Shown here piece by piece: positions 8,214-16,801 of a stretch of DNA of 64,000 bases; the first letter of the stretch is position 1; each line of letters starts with the position of its first letter. The notes under the pieces are model-generated. The model did not search any database. It had not been told where the DNA came from and was given only the letters and a program-made list of their open reading frames with translations. Origin of the DNA: Actinomarina sp002308095 (lineage in GTDB: Bacteria > Actinomycetota > Acidimicrobiia > Actinomarinales > Actinomarinaceae); assembly GCA_045563135.1 (NCBI GenBank), contig JBJKUL010000001.1:62001-126000 (forward strand). The letters run 5' to 3'. Both the position numbers and the translations under genes were made by a program.

Positions 8214-8876
8214 TTAGTAATTAAAAAGTGGGTCTTCTAGGTTCCACCCGGGTTTGTTTCCCCAGGTATTTAAAAATGTAACATTTTCTATAGGTTCCCT
8301 TTTAGCAACTCCCCACTTACCCAAAGGATAACCCGCAGTTACAACTGCATTAATTTGCCAACCCTTATCTGTTGGTATCCCTAAAGCATCAAAGGTTTTT
8401 TCTTGATTAAACATTCCAAGGACTGTTGTTAGACAAGTTCCCACCCCATGCGCTCTTCCAGCTAACATTAAGTTCCAAATAGCTGGATAAATTGATGATC
8501 CGGTTGGATCGTTTCTAGATAAAATTACAAACTGTGCTGGTACTTTATGAAAGTTTTCAGATAGCCAAGTAGCTGATTTACTAATTCTTACTACTTGATC
8601 AGCTTTTTTTTCATCCAAGACTTTTGAAGCACCCATATCTGGATTATTTTCATAATATTCTTTAATATAAAAATCCCATGCTTCTCTGTAGAGATCTCCA
8701 AGTAAATTTTTTATCTTTGAATCTGTAATAACTAAAAATTTCCAACTCTGAGTATTAGCACCGCTTGGAGCACGAACAGCAGCATCGACCATCTGTTTTA
8801 AAATCTCATCAGATATAGGTTCTTCAGTAACTCGTCTCATAGCTCGAGTTGTATAGAGAGCTTCAAATACATCCAT
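8214..8876 (-). CDS. Nitroreductase-family FMN oxidoreductase
   Basis: A 220-residue protein of the nitroreductase fold, which uses FMN and NAD(P)H to reduce nitro compounds, quinones or other acceptors. Signatures are the N-terminal TTRAMRR motif that contacts the FMN phosphate (about 9-15), APSGANTQSWKF (about 36-47), and a C-terminal GYPLGKWG loop. The physiological substrate is unknown. The start codon is 26 nt from the divergent crotonase-fold gene. TAAGAT lies 6 nt upstream of the ATG and no Shine-Dalgarno sequence is seen, so the mRNA may be leaderless. Confidence 0.88.
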   Translation of the reverse strand: MDVFEALYTTRAMRRVTEEPISDEILKQMVDAAVRAPSGANTQSWKFLVITDSKIKNLLGDLYREAWDFYIKEYYENNPDMGASKVLDEKKADQVVRISKSATWLSENFHKVPAQFVILSRNDPTGSSIYPAIWNLMLAGRAHGVGTCLTTVLGMFNQEKTFDALGIPTDKGWQINAVVTAGYPLGKWGVAKREPIENVTFLNTWGNKPGWNLEDPLFNY

Positions 8877-8882
8877 GGAAAT

Positions 8883-8895
8883 ATCTTACTAAGAT
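8883..8895. promoter_or_regulatory. Back-to-back divergent minus-10 elements (TAAGAT on each strand)
   Basis: The 13-bp stretch ATCTTACTAAGAT reads TAAGAT on both strands: 8888-8883 on minus, 6 nt from the nitroreductase ATG, and 8890-8895 on plus, 7 nt from the ATG at 8903. Both genes lack a Shine-Dalgarno sequence, so two leaderless promoters appear to share a 26-bp gap. Inference from motif and spacing only. Confidence 0.6.
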
Positions 8896-8902
8896 TACAT
8901 AT

Positions 8903-9712
8903 ATGGAACAGAAATTAATAAAAGAAATTCGTAATGAAGTTGCTTATATATGGATAAATAGACCAGAGAAGAAGAACGCAATGGATTTTGACGTATGGTT
9001 TGGTATTCCAGATTTAGTAAATGAAATAAATGAAAAAGAAGAAGCAAAATGTATTCTTTTGCTTGCCAAGGGAGATTCTTTCTCAGCTGGAATTGATATT
9101 GCAACTTTTATGGGTGATATGAACTTAAATGAAAATCTTTCATCCACTGCTGAGGATAGAAGAAAGACGATGAAATTAATAGAAGATATGCAAGGATCTT
9201 TTACCACAATTGCAAATTCTAAAGTTCCAGTGATTGCCCTTGCACATGGTTTCTGTATAGGGGGAGCAACTAGCATGGTTTCAGCATGTGACATTCGTTT
9301 ATCTACAAAAGATGCAAAATTTTCAATAGGAGAAACAAAACTAGGGTTAGTCGCCGATGTAGGAGCTTTACAGAGAATGCCTAACATCATTTCAAAAGGA
9401 GACTTAAGAGAACTTGCATTCACCGGTCGACATTTTGATGGCCAGCATGCTGATAAGATACGTTTTGTTAATGCTGTTTATGATAGTGTTGAAGAACTTC
9501 ACGAAGCAGGCATTAAGCTAGCAGAAGAAATTGCATCTAACTCAAGACATATTGTTGGAGGTACAAAAAATGTACTTGATAAAGGAGAAGATTTAACTAC
9601 CGACCAGGCACTTGACTATGTTAGGTTGTGGAATACTTCTTATCTAATTTCTGAAGAGTTAAAAGAAGGGGTAACGGCATTTTTTGAGAAAAGAGATCCA
9701 GACTTCAAGTAA
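8903..9712 (+). CDS. Enoyl-CoA hydratase/isomerase family protein, dienoyl-CoA isomerase-like
   Basis: A crotonase-fold acyl-CoA enzyme of 269 residues from the ATG at 8903. A longer TTG start at 8849 would overlap the divergent nitroreductase and is not favoured, because TAAGAT sits 7 nt before 8903. The oxyanion-hole loop SAGIDI and the second loop HGFCIGGA are present. The ETKLGLVADVGALQRMP block matches the delta(3,5)-delta(2,4)-dienoyl-CoA isomerase subgroup, where the Glu and the Asp of VADVG are catalytic. It would act in oxidation of unsaturated fatty acids. The 3' end overlaps the convergent dgt by 8 nt. Confidence 0.88.
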   Translation: MEQKLIKEIRNEVAYIWINRPEKKNAMDFDVWFGIPDLVNEINEKEEAKCILLLAKGDSFSAGIDIATFMGDMNLNENLSSTAEDRRKTMKLIEDMQGSFTTIANSKVPVIALAHGFCIGGATSMVSACDIRLSTKDAKFSIGETKLGLVADVGALQRMPNIISKGDLRELAFTGRHFDGQHADKIRFVNAVYDSVEELHEAGIKLAEEIASNSRHIVGGTKNVLDKGEDLTTDQALDYVRLWNTSYLISEELKEGVTAFFEKRDPDFK

Positions 9713-10685
9713 TTTTTTCATAGGTAGATAAAGCAAACCTGTCCGTCATTCCGGCCACATAGTCTATAGCATTTTCAATATCTGACTGATCTTGTCTGTA
9801 GGATTCAGGTAGTTCGTTTAAATTTTTTACAAAATATTCAACCAATTTGATAACAATATTCTTACATTCTGCTCTTTGTGTTTCAGTACCTTTCCTTAGA
9901 TAAACTTTTTCGAACATAAAATTTCTCAGATCTTGCATATTTTGTGCCACCTCTGAATCCATTTCGACCTTCCCGCTAGATGAAGCTTTAAAAATCCCAG
10001 AGATTAAGCTGTTAATCCAATTTTTTCCTGGAGGGCCAAGTTCTTTAATGATAGAGGTGGGAATGTCGTTTTGACTTAACACGCCCGCTCTAATTGCATC
10101 TTCAACATCATGGGTTAGATAAGCTATTCGGTCAGCAAACCTACAGATCATACCTTCTTGGGTACTCGGTTCATCAGCGTACTTCCATGGATGTATACGG
10201 ATACCATCTAGTGTTTCAAATGAGAGATTAAGGTTTTCGACACGATCTAATACCTTAACAGAGTTTTCCGAATGGCTCCATCCACTCGGATGAAGTTCAT
10301 CCAAAGCGTCTTCTCCAGTATGACCAAAAGGAGAGTGACCAACATCATGGCCCATACAAATTGCTTCTGTAAGATCTTGGTTTAGTCCCATAGTTTTTGC
10401 AATAGATCTTCCTACTTGTGTTACTTGTAAAGTGTGAGTCATTCGTGTTATGAAGTGATCACCATCTGGATTTATGAATACTTGGGTTTTATGCTTTAGC
10501 CTTCTAAAGGCTTTTGAATGAATAATACGATCACGATCTCTTTCATAAACTGTACGAAACATATCCTGATCTTCGGGTTTACCTCTACCTTTAGATTTTT
10601 CTGATAAGGCCGCATAGCTCGATAGTGTAATTCTTTCGTTCGCTTCTCTCCACAAGCGATCTCTAAGAATAAATGAATCATTCAT
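9705..10685 (-). CDS. dgt: Deoxyguanosinetriphosphate triphosphohydrolase-like protein
   Basis: A 326-residue HD-domain enzyme expected to hydrolyse dGTP or other dNTPs to deoxynucleoside and triphosphate, trimming the dNTP pool. The N-terminal FRRLKHKTQVF motif (60-70) is the dGTPase signature; the metal-binding HD set is visible as THTLQV with His84 and GHDVGHSPFGHTGE with His113-Asp114. The length is that of the short bacterial type I/II dGTPases. It lies 16 nt downstream of the nucleotidase gene in the same direction, although TAATCT 6 nt before its ATG suggests a promoter of its own. Both neighbours concern deoxynucleotides. Confidence 0.93.
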   Translation of the reverse strand: MNDSFILRDRLWREANERITLSSYAALSEKSKGRGKPEDQDMFRTVYERDRDRIIHSKAFRRLKHKTQVFINPDGDHFITRMTHTLQVTQVGRSIAKTMGLNQDLTEAICMGHDVGHSPFGHTGEDALDELHPSGWSHSENSVKVLDRVENLNLSFETLDGIRIHPWKYADEPSTQEGMICRFADRIAYLTHDVEDAIRAGVLSQNDIPTSIIKELGPPGKNWINSLISGIFKASSSGKVEMDSEVAQNMQDLRNFMFEKVYLRKGTETQRAECKNIVIKLVEYFVKNLNELPESYRQDQSDIENAIDYVAGMTDRFALSTYEKIT

Positions 10686-10691
10686 GTTTTT

Positions 10692-10697
10692 AGATTA
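10692..10697 (-). promoter_or_regulatory. Candidate minus-10 (TAATCT) for leaderless dgt
   Basis: The hexamer TAATCT on the minus strand ends 6 nt before the dgt ATG, with no Shine-Dalgarno sequence between. Same geometry as other unit-opening genes in the window. Confidence 0.45.
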
Positions 10698-10701
10698 AAC
10701 A

Positions 10702-11247
10702 TTAAAAGGAATTTAATAAAGGAATTAAATCAGACCACACTGAGATACTATACGATCCATCAAGGTGCGAGTTATAGGGTCTCTCAAACCTTATAATTTT
10801 CTTCTCTGGAACTTCTCTAAGAAAATTTTCTAGTTGATATGGAGCATCATCAAGATATACATCACAACTTACTGTCCATTTATCTTCTATAAAATGAACT
10901 TCTTTTGTTGGAATCTTATTCTCCCCAAGCCAAATAAGTGTGTCATGAATAGACCACCATGGTTTTGATGAGATGATGACAATTTCATGACCCATCTTTG
11001 AGAGTTCTACTAAAGTCTCTTGGGAGTTTTCATACAGTTCTAAATGTCTAAATATAGATGACCCATTTATATCCATAGCCCAATTCCAAAAATCTAGGTC
11101 ATTTTCAAAGTGAGTTAGAGGTTTAGATAGACCCCAGTCAGTTATCTCATCCTCAGAAATCTGTTTTCCAAAGTCCAAAGCGTACTGAGTAGTCCAGCCT
11201 TTTGTGAAATCTGCAACCACTCCATCTAAATCTACACCAATTCTCAT
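10702..11247 (-). CDS. 5'(3')-deoxyribonucleotidase-like HAD hydrolase
   Basis: This 181-residue HAD-superfamily protein resembles the NT5C family that dephosphorylates deoxynucleoside monophosphates. Motif I is DLDGVVADF near the N-terminus (nucleophile and acid/base Asp), motif II ends in IISSK, and motif IV is VYLDDAP. I chose the ATG at 11247, giving MRIGVDLDG, because motif I normally begins at the N-terminus and TAAACT lies 7 nt upstream; an in-frame ATG at 11298 would add 17 poorly conserved residues. The adjacent dgt suggests nucleotide-pool clean-up. Substrate specificity is inferred. Confidence 0.78.
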   Translation of the reverse strand: MRIGVDLDGVVADFTKGWTTQYALDFGKQISEDEITDWGLSKPLTHFENDLDFWNWAMDINGSSIFRHLELYENSQETLVELSKMGHEIVIISSKPWWSIHDTLIWLGENKIPTKEVHFIEDKWTVSCDVYLDDAPYQLENFLREVPEKKIIRFERPYNSHLDGSYSISVWSDLIPLLNSF

Positions 11248-11306
11248 TTGACTAAGTTTAATTCTTTGGTGCATTATAGAAGAGAAATCTATTACCATTT
11301 AATATT

Positions 11307-12836
11307 ATGCAACAAGCACTTTACAGGAAATATCGACCAGAAAAACTTACAGAGTTAGTAGGGCAAGAAGAGGCAGTCTCCTTAATTTCAAAGCAGATTG
11401 AAAAAGGTAACCTAGGTCATGCATATCTTTTTTCAGGCCCAAGAGGTGTTGGAAAAACCTCTTTAGCAAGAATAATTGCTACTCAGCTGGGATGCGATCC
11501 TGTATTTGACATTACTGAAATTGATGCTGCTTCTAATAACAAAGTAGATGATATTCGAGATATGAACGAAAGTGTTAATTTTATCGCAAGCAGTCCTGGT
11601 CAAAAAAGAGTGTACATTCTAGATGAGGTTCACATGTTATCAAATGCAGCTTCTAATGCATTTTTAAAAACATTAGAGGAACCGCCAGAGCATATAATTT
11701 TTATTCTTGCAACAACTGAACCCGAAAGAGTACTAGAAACAGTCAAAAGCAGAACAACACACATAGTTTTTAAGAAAATACCAGAACTAGAAATTGTGAA
11801 AACGCTTGAGGAAATTGGAAAAAAAGAAAAAATGATCATGAATAATGAGGTTTTAAATACTATTGCTACATTTTCAGACGGATCTTTAAGAGATGGAATT
11901 AATTTATTTGAGCAGACCTTTAATACTTTTGGAAAAAAGACAACAGTCGACGACTTATACGGAATATTAGGAAAACTAAGCACAAAAGAATTTGAAGTTA
12001 TTATTAACTCCATAGAAATACAAGATACAGCTTCTGTTCTCGAGGTATTAAGGGAAGCCTATCAGAAGGGTTTACAACCAAGCGATATTGTAGACTCCAT
12101 CTCAGAATTTTTTAGAAATATGTTTTATTTAAAATATCTCCCTGGAGATTCAAAGTTAGACAATCTAACCCCAACTCTTAAAAAGTTATTAGAAACTGCT
12201 GACAAAAAGGTAAACGCAAAGCAGCTAATTCGAATTTTAGATTTAATTGATGAGTTAAATCACAATTTGTCAAACAGCACTTCTCAGCATCTCAAGCTCG
12301 AATTATTTTTGATGAAAGTTATTAAGCCAGAATTAGGGTCTGATATTAAAACCGTTAGTTATAGAGTTGATTTACTAGAAGGTAAAATTTCAAATAACAA
12401 AACATCCACTCAGGCGATGAATTCCAATAAAGACAAAGAGGTGATAGTAGAAACACAAGAGGTACCGAAAAATACAAATGTTACAAAAAGGACATCTAAA
12501 AAAGAATCCTTAGGTAATTTTGATGTTTATTGGCCAAAAATACTAGAGGAAATGAAAAGCGAACTATCACCAAGAAAATTTTCTTATCTAACAGCTGTAA
12601 GAGCTGAAGTTGAAGAAGATACTATAAATCTAATTGTTGATAAAGAGAATGAATTTTTATTTGAACAGCTTAAAAAATCTCAAGAAATTACAGATTTATT
12701 ACAGTCTATTGTTGCAAAATTGATGGGCTTAGAAGTTTCAGTAAAAGTTTCACTAAACCCCAATGCAAGATTAGATGATGGCAAAAAAGGATTGAGTGTA
12801 GCTCAAGAAATTTTTGATGTGGAAGATTTAAACTAA
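11307..12836 (+). CDS. dnaX: DNA polymerase III subunit gamma/tau, lacking the zinc module
   Basis: DnaX is the AAA+ motor of the clamp loader. The 509-residue protein opens with YRKYRPEKLTELVGQ, then Walker A GPRGVGKT (44-51), a DEVHML Walker B and an SRT sensor/arginine motif. The usual four-cysteine zinc module between Walker A and IDAAS is missing: ARIIATQLGC runs into EIDAASNNKV within a few residues, deleting about 20-25 residues. The C-terminal 130 residues contain a tau-like domain after a polar linker, ending near a conserved ILV-rich fold. A rightward start 59 nt from the divergent nucleotidase. Its stop shares CTAA with the convergent gene. Confidence 0.93.
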   Translation: MQQALYRKYRPEKLTELVGQEEAVSLISKQIEKGNLGHAYLFSGPRGVGKTSLARIIATQLGCDPVFDITEIDAASNNKVDDIRDMNESVNFIASSPGQKRVYILDEVHMLSNAASNAFLKTLEEPPEHIIFILATTEPERVLETVKSRTTHIVFKKIPELEIVKTLEEIGKKEKMIMNNEVLNTIATFSDGSLRDGINLFEQTFNTFGKKTTVDDLYGILGKLSTKEFEVIINSIEIQDTASVLEVLREAYQKGLQPSDIVDSISEFFRNMFYLKYLPGDSKLDNLTPTLKKLLETADKKVNAKQLIRILDLIDELNHNLSNSTSQHLKLELFLMKVIKPELGSDIKTVSYRVDLLEGKISNNKTSTQAMNSNKDKEVIVETQEVPKNTNVTKRTSKKESLGNFDVYWPKILEEMKSELSPRKFSYLTAVRAEVEEDTINLIVDKENEFLFEQLKKSQEITDLLQSIVAKLMGLEVSVKVSLNPNARLDDGKKGLSVAQEIFDVEDLN

Positions 12837-13174
12837 GACTCTTTTAAATTTAATTCACTCAAAGCGACTGTAATTCTTCTAGAACCCTGATTTTGTGCGC
12901 TTTTACACAACTCAATAAAACTTCTTAGCTCTCCAGTTCTAAATTTTTTAAGACTGTCACCTGTAGAAATTGACCCACTTCTCTCTCTTTCAAGTAGCTT
13001 TATTTCTATCTCTTTTGCTCTAGCTAAATATGTACTACTAACTTCAAATAACGTATCTATTCCATCTGATATCGGAGGATTAATATGTCCCATTAACACA
13101 TCAATATATTCATTAATCTCTTGGTGGAGTTCTTCAACATTAGACAACCCCTTTTTTAAGGGAAATTTTTGCAT
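12833..13174 (-). CDS. Small hypothetical protein coupled to murJ
   Basis: A 113-residue soluble, mostly helical protein that I cannot assign. It has no membrane segment and no cysteine pattern beyond a single Cys. Two features suggest it is real: its ATG overlaps the murJ TAA by one base (TAATG) and its stop shares four bases (CTAA) with dnaX, so both ends are tightly packed. Residues 10-55 could form a helical hairpin and 60-110 an alpha-alpha region ending ITVALSELNL. Co-translation with murJ suggests an envelope-related role, but that is only context. Confidence 0.62.
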   Translation of the reverse strand: MQKFPLKKGLSNVEELHQEINEYIDVLMGHINPPISDGIDTLFEVSSTYLARAKEIEIKLLERERSGSISTGDSLKKFRTGELRSFIELCKSAQNQGSRRITVALSELNLKES

Positions 13175-14670
13175 TACCTTATCCTTTTCAAATTAACATA
13201 TTTCATTTTAACGAGAAAGAGGGACAGGAAGATGAGTATCAGGATAAATAACGAATCAATTATTACTTCGAAAATAAGATTACCTGAGTATATATTGATG
13301 ACTGTTGTTAAGAAATATACTGCTGTACCTACTAGAAATATTTTCAAGAAATCTAACATCTGTGACTTGTTAACAATTCTTTCTTCTTTAACTTTTAAGA
13401 AGAAAGTTAAAACTAACATATTCAACCATAGAGATGAAATAATTATCCCTGCATAATTTGCTTCGGTGGGAGCACTGTTTAACTTCAAAAGAATAACTGT
13501 AACCAGTGTTATTGAGGTCCCAACCCAAACAGGAAACCAGTAATTTCTTTGGACATAATATGATCTTGTAACAATCTGATTTATTGACCATGGAATTAAG
13601 CCAAAAGAAACAATAAGAAATATCTTAGAAACTCTTAAAGTATCTTCACCAGTAAACAATCCACGTTGATAGATAAGGGTGATAATATTTTCTGAGTTAC
13701 TTATAAAAAGAATTAAAACACCAGTATTTATTATCGCTAAGACAGACAGTTGTTTTCTAACTAATAGCTTGAAATCTTCAAGTTTATTTTCAACATATAG
13801 ATTTGATAAAGTTGGATAACTTGCAACCCCCACCGCTTGGGCTACAACCCCTACAGGTATTAAGGCAACTCTTCTTGCGTACCTAAAAGAAGCAATAGAG
13901 CCTGTAGTGAGAAAAGACCCAAAGTAGCGAAAGAGTTGCTCATCTACTACTGCAATAGATTGTCCCACAATCAAAGGAAGAGAAATGGTCATATATTGTA
14001 AAATATGTTCACCTTTAGGTTTCAACAATTTAAATGAAAGTCCATTTTTTTTAGCACCAATAATCTGTATCAAAAAATGACCTAATATTGAACCAATTAA
14101 TCCACCAATTGCAAAACCGTATACTGTTGATTCAGGAGAGGATGAATAAATCCAACCGAATAAAATAATACATGAATTGTATATCACAGGAGCTGCAGCA
14201 GCATATCTAAAATCGTTTTTAAAGTATTGAAACGACATAAGTATTGCGCCTATGAAAAAAAATGTTTGACTAAAAACTATTGGGCTAAATAGTTTTATAA
14301 ACAACTCAGGGTCATTTACGTTCAATAAGTCAACGATTTGATTTCTCAAAAAGAAAAAGACGGTAGAAATTAATAAGAACACTATTGCTAGACCGTATAA
14401 AAGTGAAATAAAATAGTCATTTAGAGTTTCTTTATTATTCTTAGATAGGTCGCTAAGTATTGGTATAAGAGTTATTGCCAAGTATCCACCTGCAGACAAG
14501 TAAAATAAAAAGTCTGGAATTATAAAAGCTAAATCTAATGTATCTGATGCATCTGACACACCAGTCCACTGAGCTAGAAGTATCTCCCTAAAGAAACCTA
14601 ATACTCTGCTCATAAGATATGATATTGAGACAAGAGAGATAGATCCAATTAATTTTTTAGAGTTGAGCAT
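13174..14670 (-). CDS. murJ: Lipid II flippase MurJ (MviN family)
   Basis: A 498-residue protein with about 13-14 membrane helices, moving lipid II to the outer face for peptidoglycan synthesis. The N-terminus carries the MurJ signature SRVLGFFREILLAQWTG (about 21-37) and the second helix IIPDFLFYLSAGGYL; charged residues within helices are typical of the MOP superfamily. It lacks the C-terminal pseudokinase extension of mycobacterial MviN. Its start overlaps the PHP phosphoesterase gene by 14 nt, and its stop is fused by TAATG to the next gene, making a three-gene leftward unit. Confidence 0.92.
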   Translation of the reverse strand: MLNSKKLIGSISLVSISYLMSRVLGFFREILLAQWTGVSDASDTLDLAFIIPDFLFYLSAGGYLAITLIPILSDLSKNNKETLNDYFISLLYGLAIVFLLISTVFFFLRNQIVDLLNVNDPELFIKLFSPIVFSQTFFFIGAILMSFQYFKNDFRYAAAAPVIYNSCIILFGWIYSSSPESTVYGFAIGGLIGSILGHFLIQIIGAKKNGLSFKLLKPKGEHILQYMTISLPLIVGQSIAVVDEQLFRYFGSFLTTGSIASFRYARRVALIPVGVVAQAVGVASYPTLSNLYVENKLEDFKLLVRKQLSVLAIINTGVLILFISNSENIITLIYQRGLFTGEDTLRVSKIFLIVSFGLIPWSINQIVTRSYYVQRNYWFPVWVGTSITLVTVILLKLNSAPTEANYAGIIISSLWLNMLVLTFFLKVKEERIVNKSQMLDFLKIFLVGTAVYFLTTVINIYSGNLIFEVIIDSLFILILIFLSLFLVKMKYVNLKRIR

Positions 14671-15535
14671 GTTTTTCTTTCATGATTTCAAGAAATTCAT
14701 ACGGAACTTTGATTGGAGTGTTTTCATATCCAAATCCTAAATTTATATTTGGTTTTATATCACCATGATAATCAGAGCCACCACATTCAAGAAGATTTAA
14801 TTTTTTAGCAATATTTGAAATTTGACCTGTAATGCTTTTGTTGTAACTTGAGTAAGAACTTTCTAAACCATTAATCCCAAAACTAGCTAAATCTTGTATG
14901 TGGCTGAAAAATGTTTCATTAACCCAGTTTTCTGACTTAGAGAATTTTTCATTACTCATGAGTGTGTGTGGATGAGCTAAAAAAACAAGGGACTTAGACT
15001 CTTTTGATAACTCAATAATTTTCTTGATGTCTGGTTGGTGACTTCTGGAGTCTCCAATCTTTCCATTACCCAAATATTTAATAAAAGCCTCATTAATTGA
15101 ATTAACATAGCCCTTATTTTTTAAAATACTTGCGATGTGTGGTCTTCCAGGGACTCTAGTTTTAAAATTATTTAGTTCAGACTTATCTATATCTAAGCCT
15201 TCATTTTGTAAATTATCAATAATTTCTAAATTTCTAATCTCTTTTAAACGTCTGATTTCTTCAAGAAATATTTCAACAGGAGAATCCTTCTTTATAAAAT
15301 ATAGCAACAGGTGTAAACCTGCATATGCATTAGATTCTTCAAGTTCTTCCCAAGATACGCTTACTTCAACTCCATTAATTATTTCTATTTCATCGTTACT
15401 TGGCAATCTTGTGAGGTATTCATGATCGGTAATAGAAATAGCTTCAAGTTGCAAATCTATGGCTTTTTGTATGATTACCTCTGGGCTATCTGTTCCATCA
15501 GAATTTTCAGAATGTATATGTAAATCAATACTCAT
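14657..15535 (-). CDS. PHP-domain metal-dependent phosphoesterase (YciV/TrpH-like)
   Basis: A 292-residue PHP-fold enzyme. Metal-ligand motifs occur in family order: HIHSENSDG (5-13), ITDHEY, NGVEVS, GRPHIA, LAHPHTL and GSDYHG. Relatives include RNase AM (YciV), a 5'-3' exonuclease acting on short RNAs and 3',5'-bisphosphonucleotides, so a nuclease or nucleotide phosphatase role is likely. It begins a leftward unit with murJ. TACTCT 8 nt before the ATG may be a minus-10. The central insert (about 130-200) matches YciV-type proteins rather than the DnaE or HisK PHP domains. Confidence 0.85.
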   Translation of the reverse strand: MSIDLHIHSENSDGTDSPEVIIQKAIDLQLEAISITDHEYLTRLPSNDEIEIINGVEVSVSWEELEESNAYAGLHLLLYFIKKDSPVEIFLEEIRRLKEIRNLEIIDNLQNEGLDIDKSELNNFKTRVPGRPHIASILKNKGYVNSINEAFIKYLGNGKIGDSRSHQPDIKKIIELSKESKSLVFLAHPHTLMSNEKFSKSENWVNETFFSHIQDLASFGINGLESSYSSYNKSITGQISNIAKKLNLLECGGSDYHGDIKPNINLGFGYENTPIKVPYEFLEIMKEKHAQL

Positions 15536-15579
15536 TACAAACTAGAGTACTAGGTCTGTTATATCTTCAAATAGTTCAT

Positions 15580-15585
15580 TAGAAT
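15580..15585 (+). promoter_or_regulatory. Candidate minus-10 (TAGAAT) for leaderless lysC
   Basis: TAGAAT ends 7 nt before the ATG at 15593 and overlaps an alternative in-frame ATG at 15584, so it also decides the start codon in favour of 15593. Confidence 0.5.
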
Positions 15586-15592
15586 GTTTCCA

Positions 15593-16801
15593 ATGAGTTT
15601 AATAGTTCAAAAATATGGTGGAACAAGCGTAGCGAATCCTGAATCGTTAAAAATTGTTGCGGAAAAAATAATCAATGCAAAAAAAGAGGATAATCAGGTT
15701 GTAGTAGTTGTTTCTGCGATGGGTTCAAGCACCGATGAATTAATCTCTCTTGCTAACGAGCTTTCAGAAGAACCTTCACCTCGTGAAATGGACATGCTCC
15801 TTTCTGCAGGAGAAAGAATAACGATGTCACTTCTTGCAATGCATCTTAATAGCCTGGGATACGACTCTTTTTCTCTTACAGGTTCTCAGGCAGGAATTAT
15901 TACAACTTCTCGTCATGGTCGCGCTGAAATTGAAAAAATTTCTGGCGAAAGGGTAAGAGAGGGTCTTGAAAAAGGAAATATAGTTATTGTTGCAGGATTT
16001 CAAGGTTTTAATCCTGACACGAGAGAAATAACAACTCTTGGCCGAGGCGGATCAGATGCTACAGCAGTAGCACTTGCTGCTTCTTTAAATGCAGCTAGAT
16101 GTGAAATCTATACAGATGTAGATGGTATTTTTACGGCTGATCCAAGAATTACTGAAAAAGCAAAACTGTTAAAAGAGATAACATATGATGAAATGCTTGA
16201 AATGGCTTCAACTGGAGCTAAGGTGTTAATGGCTAGGTCGGTTGAGTTCGGTAGAAGGTATAATGTACCTATAATCGTTAAACCAACTTTTAATGAGGGT
16301 TTAGGTACGATAGTTAAGGAAAATGTTATGGAACAAGCAATAGTCAGTGGGGTTACTCACAACGACAAAGAAATAAAGTTTACTCTTTTTGGAGTACCAG
16401 ACCAACCCGGAATTGCTGGAACTGTCTTTGGCCACCTCTCGGAAAAAGGGATTAATGTTGATATGATTGTACAAAATGTTTCAAAAGACGCTAAAACTGA
16501 CATAAGCTTCACAGCCCCTGAAGAGCAAAAAGAGGAAGTTTCAAAAATTTTGTCCAGCTTAACTAAAGACCTAAGTGCTGAAGGTTCTGATGAAGATGAA
16601 AACATAGCTAGAGTTTCAATTATTGGCGCTGGAATGAAGTCAGAATCTGGAGTAGCGTCAAAAATGTTCAAAACATTAGGCCTCAATCAAATCAACATTG
16701 GAATGATTTCAACTTCTCCCATAAGAATTTCCTGCGTTATTTCAAAAAATGATATGCAAAAAGCTATCGAGGTTCTGCATGATGAATTTATCATTGAGTA
16801 G
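15593..16801 (+). CDS. lysC: Aspartate kinase
   Basis: LysC phosphorylates aspartate, the first step to lysine, methionine, threonine and diaminopimelate for peptidoglycan. The 402-residue protein from 15593 shows KYGGTSV at the N-terminus, GFQGFN, the LGRGGSDATAVALA nucleotide-binding block and YTDVDGIFTADPR, then a C-terminal pair of ACT domains (about 265-402), which normally mediate feedback inhibition. Its stop TAG is immediately followed by the asd ATG with no spacer. I prefer 15593 over 15584 because of the minus-10-like TAGAAT. Length suits a standalone alpha-type aspartokinase; an internal beta start could also exist. Confidence 0.95.
   Translation: MSLIVQKYGGTSVANPESLKIVAEKIINAKKEDNQVVVVVSAMGSSTDELISLANELSEEPSPREMDMLLSAGERITMSLLAMHLNSLGYDSFSLTGSQAGIITTSRHGRAEIEKISGERVREGLEKGNIVIVAGFQGFNPDTREITTLGRGGSDATAVALAASLNAARCEIYTDVDGIFTADPRITEKAKLLKEITYDEMLEMASTGAKVLMARSVEFGRRYNVPIIVKPTFNEGLGTIVKENVMEQAIVSGVTHNDKEIKFTLFGVPDQPGIAGTVFGHLSEKGINVDMIVQNVSKDAKTDISFTAPEEQKEEVSKILSSLTKDLSAEGSDEDENIARVSIIGAGMKSESGVASKMFKTLGLNQINIGMISTSPIRISCVISKNDMQKAIEVLHDEFIIE

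Noticed and set aside
8849..8902. TTG start extending the crotonase-fold gene
   Set aside because: It would overlap the divergent nitroreductase coding region; ATG 8903 has the better upstream geometry.
13169..13456. Antisense ORF opposite murJ
   Set aside because: Complete overlap with a conserved membrane protein on the other strand and no family features.
15584..15592. Upstream ATG as the lysC start
   Set aside because: It overlaps the TAGAAT minus-10-like hexamer and adds residues before the normal N-terminus of aspartokinase.
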